A stretch of 38,797 nt of DNA, taken from assembly GCA_001509375.1 (NCBI GenBank), contig LGFT01000009.1:1-38797 (forward strand), written 5' to 3'. The position numbers and the translations under genes are program-made. Numbering within the stretch: the first letter of the stretch is position 1; the number at the start of each line of letters is the position of its first letter. This DNA comes from Methanothrix harundinacea. GTDB taxonomy: Archaea; Halobacteriota; Methanosarcinia; Methanotrichales; Methanotrichaceae. A model generated the notes under the pieces. The model saw nothing but the letters and a program-made list of their open reading frames with translations. It ran no database searches and was not told the origin of the DNA. This document shows positions 31,859 through 38,797 of this stretch, in pieces.

Positions 31859-34027
31859 TCAGGGCCTTTTGCAGATCCTTGTTGCCCTAACCTCTTCTAT
31901 GGCAGGATGGTAGAACTTCTCAGTGTATTCTTTAACCATTCTTCGGGAGGTGAAGTTCGGTCCCGTGACCTTGATCGCCTCTTTCATCACCTTTACCCAC
32001 CCCCGGGGGACCCCCTTGTCGTCCACCCTGTAATAGAGGGGTATTACCTCCTTTTCCAGGATCTCGTAGATGGCCTCAGCGTCTCGATCGTCCCTGACCT
32101 CGCAGGGCCCCTCCGAGCCTTCGAAGCCCCAACCATTTTTGCCGTTGTACCCTTCAACCCACCAGCCGTCGAAGATGCTGAGCTGGGGCACACCGTTGAG
32201 GGATGCTTTCATGCCGCTGGTCCCCGAGGCCTCCATGGGAGGTCGAGGGTTGTTCACCCAGACGTCGACGCCGTGGACCAGGTACTGGGCCAGGTACTGG
32301 TCGTAGTCCTCGACAAAGGCGATCCTCCCCTCGAAACTCTTGTCGGCTGCGGCATTGAATACCCTCTGGAGGAGGAGCTTGCTCTGCTGGTCATCGGGAT
32401 GGGCCTTTCCCGCGAAGATTATCTGGACGGGCCTCTGGGGATGGGTGAGGATATTTCGGAGCCGTTCGGCGTCCTGGAGGAGGAGGGTCGCCCTCTTGTA
32501 GGAGGCGAATCTCCGAGCGAATCCGAGGGTCAGGGTCTGGGGGTCCAGAAGCGTCCCAAAGGCCATTAATGTCCTGGAGTCGGACTCGGGATCTCTCCAC
32601 TTCAACCTTGCCCTATCCTTTATCTTGTTTATGAGAGCTCTCTTCATCCTGCCATGCTGCTTCCAGATCACCTCATCGGGGATCTCGTCCATAAGCTCCC
32701 AGATTAAGGGGTTGTCGTGCTTTTCGAGCCAGTCACGGCCAAGATACTGGTTGAAGGTGATGTTGCCGAGCCTCCTGTCGATCCAGGTGGGGACGTGTAT
32801 CCCGTTGGTGACGTAATCTATTGGAACCTCCTCTTCGGAGAGGTTCGGCCAGAGGTGGCGCCACATCTGTCTTGTGACCTCCCGGTGTCTCAGGCTTACG
32901 CAATTTCGATGCTTGGACATCCTGAGGGCGAAGGCGGTCATATTGAAGCCGCTGGCGGGGTCTCTTGGATCGATCCCTAGACCGAAGAAGTCGTCGCGGC
33001 TTATCCCGAGGCGACTGAGGTACGATCCGAAATACTTCTCCATCAGAGAGAAGGAGAACTTATCGTGGCCTGCGGGGACTGGAGTGTGGGTGGTGAAGAC
33101 CGTCGTCTTTCTGACATACTCTTCGGACTCCTCGAGGTCCATCCCCCGCTCGACCCTTTCTCGAATCCTCTCGAGGATGGCGAAAGCCGGATGCCCCTCG
33201 TTCAGATGAAGGACGGTGGGCTCGATCCCAAGAGCCTTCAGGACCCTGATCCCACCTATCCCGAGGACGATCTCCTGCCTCAGCCTTTGTTCGGGATCGC
33301 CGGTGTAGAGCCGGTCGGATATGCTCCGGTTCCATGGATCATTGGCGTCGACGGCGGTGTCCATCAGGTATAGGTCGGTCCTGCCCACCTGGACCTTCCA
33401 GACCTCCACGTATATACTTCCGCCCAGGAGCGGTATCTCCACCAACAGGGGGTTGCCGTCGTCATCCCGGAGCCTCTGGACCGGGGCGTTCTCCCTGTCC
33501 AGCCTCTCACAGGCCCCGGCCTGCCAGCCGTCGGGGGTGATCCTCTGGAGGAGGTAGCCCTCAGGATACATGAAGCCGATCCCCACGGAGGGGACGCCGA
33601 GGTCGCTGCACTCCTTGAGGTAGTCACCGGCGAGAAAACCGAGCCCCCCCGCGTAGACAGGAAGGGCGTGGTGAAGGCCGTACTCGGCGGAGAAGTAGGC
33701 GATGGTATCCTCTCGGGGATCTGCGATGCTGGTACAAAACCAGCCGCTCCTGGGGTCCATATCCCCATCAAACCTCGCCATGACGGCGTCGTAGTACCTC
33801 AGAAATCGAGGGTCGAGGGAGGCGAGCTTAAAAACGCTGTCGTCAAGCTCTTGCATCATCTTGACGGGGTTATGGCCGTTCCGGCTCCAGGCCGCCCGGC
33901 CGCCCAGCATTATGAAGAGCTCTCTTCCCTCGGGGTGCCAGCTCCACCAGAGGTTGTAAGCGAGATCACCTAGCTTTGCGATCCTCGCAGGCAAGTTCAA
34001 AAATTTTTCTCTAGGTCTATAGTTCAT
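31859..34027 (-). CDS. glgP: Alpha-glucan phosphorylase (GT35)
   Basis: Glucan phosphorylase releases glucose-1-phosphate from glycogen or maltodextrin using a PLP cofactor. The 722-residue protein is of the shorter bacterial/archaeal type, with an N-terminal domain starting LAYNLWWSWHPEGRELF, AYFSAEYGLHHALPVYAGGLGFLAGD, LHLNEGHPAFA and TTHTPVPAGHDKF, and the C-terminal catalytic domain with the PLP-binding Lys in PPMEASGTSGMKASLNGVP. The ATG at 34027 begins MNYRPREKFLNLP. The SagB-type gene lies 100 bases upstream on the same strand. Glycogen is a known reserve in methanogens, and glucose-1-phosphate release complements the gluconeogenic role of PpsA earlier in the window. Confidence 0.95.
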   Translation of the reverse strand: MNYRPREKFLNLPARIAKLGDLAYNLWWSWHPEGRELFIMLGGRAAWSRNGHNPVKMMQELDDSVFKLASLDPRFLRYYDAVMARFDGDMDPRSGWFCTSIADPREDTIAYFSAEYGLHHALPVYAGGLGFLAGDYLKECSDLGVPSVGIGFMYPEGYLLQRITPDGWQAGACERLDRENAPVQRLRDDDGNPLLVEIPLLGGSIYVEVWKVQVGRTDLYLMDTAVDANDPWNRSISDRLYTGDPEQRLRQEIVLGIGGIRVLKALGIEPTVLHLNEGHPAFAILERIRERVERGMDLEESEEYVRKTTVFTTHTPVPAGHDKFSFSLMEKYFGSYLSRLGISRDDFFGLGIDPRDPASGFNMTAFALRMSKHRNCVSLRHREVTRQMWRHLWPNLSEEEVPIDYVTNGIHVPTWIDRRLGNITFNQYLGRDWLEKHDNPLIWELMDEIPDEVIWKQHGRMKRALINKIKDRARLKWRDPESDSRTLMAFGTLLDPQTLTLGFARRFASYKRATLLLQDAERLRNILTHPQRPVQIIFAGKAHPDDQQSKLLLQRVFNAAADKSFEGRIAFVEDYDQYLAQYLVHGVDVWVNNPRPPMEASGTSGMKASLNGVPQLSIFDGWWVEGYNGKNGWGFEGSEGPCEVRDDRDAEAIYEILEKEVIPLYYRVDDKGVPRGWVKVMKEAIKVTGPNFTSRRMVKEYTEKFYHPAIEEVRATRICKRP

Positions 34028-34127
34028 GATCTCTCCTTCCCATCACCGCTCTCGCGACTACCTTTGGCCTGGTATGATTTTATCTTTTCCTCGATACAAG
34101 GGACGAGGCGAGACGAAGTCAGCCATG

Positions 34128-35795
34128 TCAATGATCGGCGACCGGGTATGCAGAAAGGGTCTCCATCCTCGATAGAGGCGCCTCTTTTCCAGCGGCGAAG
34201 GAGTAGAGGGGCTGAAACTCCATCCCTGTGAGGCCCAAAGCCGAGGAGACGGGGTCGTCGAAAAAGCAGCCTATGCCGCATCCCCTAAGACCCAGTGCCT
34301 CCGCCTCCAAGTAGAGGGTCTGACCAATAATCCCGCACTCCCAGAAGAGCCGATTGTAGAACCAGGGACCACGTTTCTCAAGATCCGCCCTGAACCTGGC
34401 GATCATGGAGAGGGAGAAGCAGCCGTCGGAGGCGATCTTCTGGCCGCAGGAGAGGGCCCTCGAAAGCTCCCGGAAGTCGCCAGTCGCCAATCTGTAAAAT
34501 CCTTGGGGCGCTTCTCCAGGCATCTTCCAATCGAACTCATGACTCATGCTGGATCGGAGGGAATCTTCGTGATCGAGGTTTCGGACCAGAAGATATACCC
34601 CCCGATCGAGGCCCAGGACTCTGTGGACGAAGATCGCGAGGTGGACCTCGGGCCTCCAGAAGAGGAGGTTGAAAGGAAAATGTCTAGGTCTCGGGATTGT
34701 CCGACCCATCGCCCTGTAGAAGTCGTCTTTTGTCATGCTGGAGGCGGGATCCATGACGATGGCACTACGCCGCCGGCGGACGATCCTTCGCAAGGACGAC
34801 GGCGTATGGGCGAACCGAGGCGGCTTTATCTCGACGAGGGGCTCGCTGGCGGTGACAGTCTCTCCCCGGGGTTTGGCCGTCGACTTCGTCATCAGGGCCA
34901 GGTGGGGCCAGTCGACATGCTCTGAGCTGAGCTGGTCCGGTCTGCCCTGCCAGTCGACCTCTTCGAACTCGGCCAGGATCGTCTCTTTTAGGTCGAATCC
35001 CGAGACGGCCTTTCCCTGAGGGTGGACTGCGACGAGGCAGTCGGGGATCTCTGGCTCTGCCCCCGAGCCTCCGGTCCCCGATCCTCCGGCGTCGGCCTTC
35101 CCGAGTCCCAGCATGAGGGCCAGCTCCTCGGTCCCGACGCCGTCGAGGAGCGTAGCCCTCCACCCCAGGGCCGCCGAGGCGAAGCTGAGGCTTGCAAGGG
35201 CGTGGCCCAAGTTCAGGTGAAGATAGCGGAAGGCCCTCTCGCCGTACTTCCAGGACTCGCGCCAGGGGATGGAGGAAAAGCCGACAAGAACTGTCCCCTC
35301 CGGCAGATCCGAGGCCATGTCCCGCCAGGTCTCCTCCGAGAACCGGCCCCTCACCTCCAGGCCATGCTCCCTGGGAGCGTAGTGAGAGACGGTCGGCTCT
35401 TCGAAGAGGCCGGGAACCGGCCCAGAGATCAGGTAGCCCTCGGTGGGGTGGAGGTTTCCGCTGGAGGGGTTGACCCTGAGGGCCCAGGCCGCTCCGCCCG
35501 CCCGCCTCCAGGCGGATATGGCGAGGGTGTCGAAGAGGAGCTGGGATACCGTTTCAAAGCTCAGAGGCCGGGGAGGGACGTTCCCCTCGGAGAGGGCGAG
35601 GTCAAACTGTGGCCCCTCGTCCTCGCCGGGCCGGGGCTCTGGCCGATCCAGCTCCACCAGCGGAGCGCCCCGATACCTCCGGAAGGGCTTGGGCTCGTTC
35701 GGCCAGTCCATCGACTTCGGCCCTGGGGCCATTCGAGAAAAGCTGTGCTTTGTCGCCTGGTGGTAGGCTAGAATCTGGTTGAGCTCTTCAGACAT
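34128..35795 (-). CDS. SagB-type nitroreductase with two nitroreductase domains
   Basis: This 555-residue flavoprotein-like protein holds two nitroreductase-fold domains in tandem. The first (about 85-290) has VNPSSGNLHPTEGYLI, the segment typical of SagB-type dehydrogenases, and FRYLHLNLGHALASLSFASAALGW. The second (about 340-540) has RRRRSAIVMDPASSMTKDDFYRAM and GIIGQTLYLEAEALGLRGCGIGCFFDDP. SagB enzymes oxidise azolines to azoles in peptide maturation; tandem versions in archaea have unknown substrates, and no YcaO or peptide precursor gene is seen here. I chose the ATG at 35795 (MSEELNQILAYHQATKHS) because GAGGAGG lies ten bases upstream. FMN binding is inferred. The neighbour upstream is the unrecognised Cys-containing protein. 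Confidence 0.85.
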   Translation of the reverse strand: MSEELNQILAYHQATKHSFSRMAPGPKSMDWPNEPKPFRRYRGAPLVELDRPEPRPGEDEGPQFDLALSEGNVPPRPLSFETVSQLLFDTLAISAWRRAGGAAWALRVNPSSGNLHPTEGYLISGPVPGLFEEPTVSHYAPREHGLEVRGRFSEETWRDMASDLPEGTVLVGFSSIPWRESWKYGERAFRYLHLNLGHALASLSFASAALGWRATLLDGVGTEELALMLGLGKADAGGSGTGGSGAEPEIPDCLVAVHPQGKAVSGFDLKETILAEFEEVDWQGRPDQLSSEHVDWPHLALMTKSTAKPRGETVTASEPLVEIKPPRFAHTPSSLRRIVRRRRSAIVMDPASSMTKDDFYRAMGRTIPRPRHFPFNLLFWRPEVHLAIFVHRVLGLDRGVYLLVRNLDHEDSLRSSMSHEFDWKMPGEAPQGFYRLATGDFRELSRALSCGQKIASDGCFSLSMIARFRADLEKRGPWFYNRLFWECGIIGQTLYLEAEALGLRGCGIGCFFDDPVSSALGLTGMEFQPLYSFAAGKEAPLSRMETLSAYPVADH

Positions 35796-35883
35796 TTTTG
35801 CAATCCTCCTCTCCAATCTCGGGCGGCGAGTTGAATACAAAGCATTTGTCGCTCCAAGCCGATTAATTTTGCGATCGCCGAGT

Positions 35884-36444
35884 TCAGCACGATGTAACTG
35901 GTGAGTAATCCGCAGGAAGTTTGAAGTTGACGCTCATCGCCTCGCGGGCTCGCGCCTCCCCCGCCGGACCCGCCCCCGGCGGAGCCCCGGTGGCGATGTA
36001 CCGTTTAAGATCTTTCCAGGCCGCCTCCACGTCTCTTGGGAGCTTGACGCACTTCGGCAGCTGGTGGCGCCCCGACCCCGCAGCCGCCATGCACCCGCCG
36101 CCCGTCTCCTTTCGGCGAGCGCATCGAAGGTGGCAGAAGGCAGCCGTCTTCAAGAGCACCTTCTCTACGTTGATCTTGTAGGGCGGATCGGCCACGGACC
36201 GGGCGTAGACCGCGGCGGCCATGGCGAAGAAGGAGAGGTTCTCTATCGTCGAATCTGGCCAGACCTTAGATAGATATGCCATCGCCCTCGGATCGATCTC
36301 CTCTTTCGCCTGCTCCACCAGCCCCCGGTAGCCTTTTGCCGTGGGCATCAGGAGCATCTGGTCGAACTCGAACTCCTTTGCGGTCGCCCTGCTGTCCGCG
36401 AGCTTGACGAAACGGTGACCGTACCTCTCGGCGTAGTCGAACAT
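35884..36444 (-). CDS. Unrecognised Cys-containing protein upstream of SagB-type gene
   Basis: I do not recognise this 186-residue protein. It appears soluble, with an aromatic N-terminus (MFDYAERYGHRF) and helical middle. Its central part carries cysteines spaced C-x3-C-x8-C-x14-C (from CHLRCARRKETGGGC to LPKC), which could bind a metal or cluster. A Gly/Ala/Pro-rich linker (TGAPPGAGPAGEARAREAM) precedes the C-terminus. The protein ends in Cys just before the stop. A TATA-like GATATAAAAT (minus strand, 36482-36492) lies about 43 bases before the ATG. It is followed on the same strand, 88 bases on, by the SagB-type gene. GC content is normal, so recent transfer is not indicated. Confidence 0.65.
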   Translation of the reverse strand: MFDYAERYGHRFVKLADSRATAKEFEFDQMLLMPTAKGYRGLVEQAKEEIDPRAMAYLSKVWPDSTIENLSFFAMAAAVYARSVADPPYKINVEKVLLKTAAFCHLRCARRKETGGGCMAAAGSGRHQLPKCVKLPRDVEAAWKDLKRYIATGAPPGAGPAGEARAREAMSVNFKLPADYSPVTSC

Positions 36445-36778
36445 CGTGACCCCGACGGATGGAGGGGAGAGAAGGAGGGCATTTTATATCAGGGTTCTGA
36501 GGCCTGCCGGTCGGGATCAATTGGACGAGAAGCGAAAGGATGAAGTCAACTTCAGAGAAACATTTATTCTGGAAGTCTGCAGATTAATTCTACCTGAGGC
36601 ATCCACGGAACTTGTCCGAGATACCTGTTCAGGGCGTAGGAGCCCGAGCCGGCACGAATTTCTCGCTGACCGGACGTCGAGTTTCCCCGAAAATTTATAC
36701 CTAGAATTATTTATAAACCTCCCCCTATCGCTCCGCCGGGATAAGATTAAATGCAAATAACGATCTCACGCCTTTCTC
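36445..36778. other. Divergent intergenic promoter region
   Basis: This 334-base gap lies between the Cys-containing protein gene (-) and the acyl-CoA synthetase gene (+). It holds a TATA-like box for the minus gene (36482-36492) and two AT-rich boxes for the plus gene (AAATTTATACC near 36691-36701 and TTATTTATAAACC near 36707-36719). The frames running through it are short and lack ribosome-binding sites or recognisable products, so I call no gene. Confidence 0.5.
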
Positions 36779-38488
36779 ATGCCGGGCAGAGTATCCCACA
36801 GTTACGCCTTTATGGGCTCAGAAAAGCCCCTCATTGGAAAGACGATTCCAGATATGTTCGACGAGATCACAGAAAAGTACCCCGACAACGACGCCATCGT
36901 ATCAATTCACCAGGGGTTACGTTACACCTACCGCGAGCTGCAGAAGGAGATAAACTGCGCGGCTAAGGGATTTCTGGCTCTGGGCCTGAAGAAGGGCGAC
37001 CGGCTGGCGATATGGGCGACGAACATCGCCGAGTGGATCATCTGCCAGATCGCCACCGCCAAGGTCGGGATAATCCTCGTGAACATCAACCCCGCCTACA
37101 GGACCCACGAGCTGCTCTATGCCCTCAAGCAGTCCGAGACCGAGGCGCTCTTTTTGATCGACCGGTTCAAGACCTCTGACTACGTCGGGATGTTCAACGA
37201 GATCTGCCCGGAGGCGAGGGAGAGTAAGCCCGGCAAGATCTCCTGCGAGAGTTTGCCCTACCTCAAGACGGCCGTGTTGATCAGAGGCGAGAAAGAGCCC
37301 GGCATGTACACCTGGGAGGAGGTGATGAAGATGGGGACGGAGATCCACGACGACGTCCTTAGGGAGCACCAGGAGGATCTCGACTTCGACGACCCCATCA
37401 ACATCCAGTACACCTCCGGGACCACCGGATTTCCCAAGGGAGTAGTCCTCACCCACCACAACATCCTCAACAACGGCTACTTCATCGGAGAATGCATGAA
37501 ATTTACCGATAAAGACAGGCTCTGCATCCCTGTCCCCTTCTACCACTGCTTCGGGATGGTCTTATCGAACATGGCCTGCATGACCCACGGAGCGACGATG
37601 GTCCTCCCGGCGGAGTACTTCGACCCCGTCTCCGCCCTCGAGGCCGTCGAGAAGGAGAGGTGCACAGCGCTGCATGGCGTTCCCACCATGTTCGTCGCAG
37701 AGCTCGAGCACCCGAGCTTCGATAAATACGACCTCTCCAGCCTGCGGACCGGGATCATGGCTGGCTCGCCCTGCCCCACGGAGTACATGAAGAAGGTGAG
37801 CACCCTCATGAACATGAAGGAGGTCGTCATAACCTACGGCCAGACCGAGGCCTCCCCTGGGATCACCATGTCCTCGACCTCCGACTCCCTGGATCGGAGG
37901 GTCTCCACCGTCGGAAAGCCTATGCCCCATACAGAAGTCAAGATCGTCGACCCCAAAACCGGGAAAATTTCCCCCCGGGGCGAGACCGGTGAGATCTGCG
38001 CCCGAGGCTACGCCATCATGAGGTGCTACTACAACAACCCTGGAGCCACCGAGAAGACGATCGACAAGGAGGGATGGCTCCACACCGGCGATCTGGGGAT
38101 ACTGGACGACGAGGACTACTGCAAGATCACGGGCCGGCTCAAGGACATGGTGATAAGAGGCGGCGAGAACATCTACCCCCGGGAGATCGAGGAGTTCCTC
38201 TACACCCACCCAGATATCAGCGACGTCCAGGTGATCGGCGTCCCCGACGCCAAGTTCGGCGAGGAGCTGATGGCCTGGATAAAGCTGAAGGAGGGGAGGA
38301 CCCTCACTGCAGACGAGGTGAGACTCTTCTGCAAGGGCAGGATCGCCCACTTCAAGATACCTCGGTATATCAAGTTCGTTGATGACTTCCCCATGACCGT
38401 CTCCGGCAAAATCCAGAAGTATAAGATGAGGGAGGAGTCGATAAAGGAGCTGGGCCTCGACGAGGTGGCCAAGGCGGAGACGGCCTGA
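36779..38488 (+). CDS. AMP-forming acyl-CoA synthetase
   Basis: This adenylate-forming enzyme activates a carboxylic acid as acyl-AMP and then as acyl-CoA. The 569-residue protein shows the P-loop-like [61 protein letters not shown] and the C-terminal [11 protein letters not shown] with the adenylation lysine. It groups by pattern with medium/long-chain fatty-acyl synthetases (FadD/AcsM-like), not the roughly 650-residue acetyl-CoA synthetases that Methanothrix uses to activate acetate, so acetate is a less likely substrate. The ATG at 36779 lacks a clear ribosome-binding site; ATG 36812 ([16 protein letters not shown]) is an alternative. A T6 tract follows the gene. It may feed fatty or branched acids, or aromatic acids, into metabolism. 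Confidence 0.9.
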   Translation: MPGRVSHSYAFMGSEKPLIGKTIPDMFDEITEKYPDNDAIVSIHQGLRYTYRELQKEINCAAKGFLALGLKKGDRLAIWATNIAEWIICQIATAKVGIILVNINPAYRTHELLYALKQSETEALFLIDRFKTSDYVGMFNEICPEARESKPGKISCESLPYLKTAVLIRGEKEPGMYTWEEVMKMGTEIHDDVLREHQEDLDFDDPINIQYTSGTTGFPKGVVLTHHNILNNGYFIGECMKFTDKDRLCIPVPFYHCFGMVLSNMACMTHGATMVLPAEYFDPVSALEAVEKERCTALHGVPTMFVAELEHPSFDKYDLSSLRTGIMAGSPCPTEYMKKVSTLMNMKEVVITYGQTEASPGITMSSTSDSLDRRVSTVGKPMPHTEVKIVDPKTGKISPRGETGEICARGYAIMRCYYNNPGATEKTIDKEGWLHTGDLGILDDEDYCKITGRLKDMVIRGGENIYPREIEEFLYTHPDISDVQVIGVPDAKFGEELMAWIKLKEGRTLTADEVRLFCKGRIAHFKIPRYIKFVDDFPMTVSGKIQKYKMREESIKELGLDEVAKAETA

Positions 38489-38509
38489 AGCCGCAGGTCC
38501 ATCTCAGTC

Positions 38510-38515
38510 TTTTTT
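38510..38515 (+). terminator. T tract after acyl-CoA synthetase gene
   Basis: Six Ts begin 21 bases after the acyl-CoA synthetase stop, consistent with an archaeal oligo-T termination signal. The rest of the gap up to 38730 shows nothing I can support. Confidence 0.4.
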
Positions 38516-38730
38516 CCACCTTGATATACGGAGCTTTTCGACCCTTCTATGTCGCCATCTTCCCGGTACGATCTCCTGCACCATGAGAAGATGATCGATA
38601 TGACGGCCTGATATGTAGTGTAGGGTTAAGGCCAACAACATCGGTTAACAGATACAGAACAAATACAGCAAAGCATCCTCTCTCGAACTCTTGACAGATA
38701 AGATTGTACGTAGAATAGATTTAGGTGAAT

Positions 38731-38797
38731 GTGGCAGCGATCCATAGTTCCCGAGGGCTCGCGCACCTAAGTACCGTATGGAACGTGGGCGGGCTTA
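38731..38797 (-). rRNA. rrf: 5S ribosomal RNA, 3' part (cut by window edge)
   Basis: Read on the minus strand, the last 67 bases begin with TAAGCCCGCCCACGTTCC, continue through GGTACTTAGGTGCGCGAG and CCCTCGGGAACT, and end in GATCGCTGCCAC. This is the 3' half of archaeal 5S rRNA, from the loop C side (GTTAAGCCC) to the closing helix I. The 5' half lies beyond the right edge. It lies about 240 bases from the converging acyl-CoA synthetase gene. A 16S-23S-5S operon is likely to continue outside the window. Confidence 0.85.

Noticed and set aside
36446-36760. 104-residue frame between the Cys-containing protein and the acyl-CoA synthetase
   Set aside because: No ribosome-binding site, no recognisable domain, and it runs across the AT-rich promoter boxes of both flanking genes.
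38571-38730. A tRNA or other RNA between the acyl-CoA synthetase and 5S rRNA
   Set aside because: I could not draw a cloverleaf or a stable fold, and no T-arm GTTCGAATC-type sequence is present.

Overview
The window is chromosomal DNA of a methanogenic archaeon, most likely a member of the Methanotrichaceae (Methanothrix/Methanosaeta or a close relative) or another high-GC Methanosarcinales lineage. The grounds are: F420, methanofuran and archaeal ether-lipid biosynthesis genes (cofH, mfnA, mfnE, a DGGGP synthase-type UbiA protein), the chromosomal protein MC1, archaeal GluRS, aEF-1beta, P0/P1 stalk proteins, a thermosome, TATA-box promoters (several apparently leaderless), and a GC-rich composition. 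Species assignment is inference; nothing was searched.

Layout. 1-4.8 kb: moeA (-) diverges from ppsA-mfnA (+). 4.9-5.4 kb: two tandem single-TRAM-domain genes (-). 5.5-8.0 kb: an RNA m5C methyltransferase, an overlapping PUA-domain partner and cofH, translationally coupled. 8.0-11.3 kb: a cell-surface block with an orphan PstS-like protein, a Cys-rich secreted protein and a DNRLRE-like exported protein, separated by AT-rich DNA. 11.4-13.5 kb: a KefB-type cation/proton antiporter (-). 13.8-15.9 kb: a zinc alcohol dehydrogenase-like gene followed by a divergent TrpD-like gene. 16-20.4 kb: an unknown gene, the UbiA-type lipid gene, a small membrane protein, gltX and a NUDIX hydrolase. 20.45-21.9 kb: a candidate small RNA, mfnE, a double zinc-ribbon protein, aEF-1beta and tRNA-Ala(CGC). 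21.9-25.2 kb: TPR protein, two-repeat tRNA splicing endonuclease, divergent GAPDH-family protein and APS-kinase-like P-loop kinase (all -). 25.4-26.7 kb: MC1 (+) against an exported Cache-domain protein (-). 26.9-29.9 kb: the spt5-L11-L1-P0-P1 operon (-). 30.2-31.8 kb: thermosome subunit. 31.9-36.4 kb: alpha-glucan phosphorylase, a two-domain SagB-type nitroreductase and an unknown Cys-containing protein (-). 36.8-38.5 kb: an AMP-forming acyl-CoA synthetase. The right edge cuts into a 5S rRNA gene on the minus strand.

How it works together. Most of the window is housekeeping: cofactor synthesis (molybdopterin, F420, methanofuran), gluconeogenic PEP and glucan turnover, translation and RNA modification, and protein folding. 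The less explained parts are the surface-protein block at 8-11.3 kb, the ADH/TrpD-like pair, the GAPDH-like/P-loop kinase pair, the SagB-type protein with its unknown neighbour, and two intergenic structured elements (about 10.2 kb and 20.5 kb) that may be small RNAs. I saw no CRISPR array, insertion sequence, phage or plasmid module.
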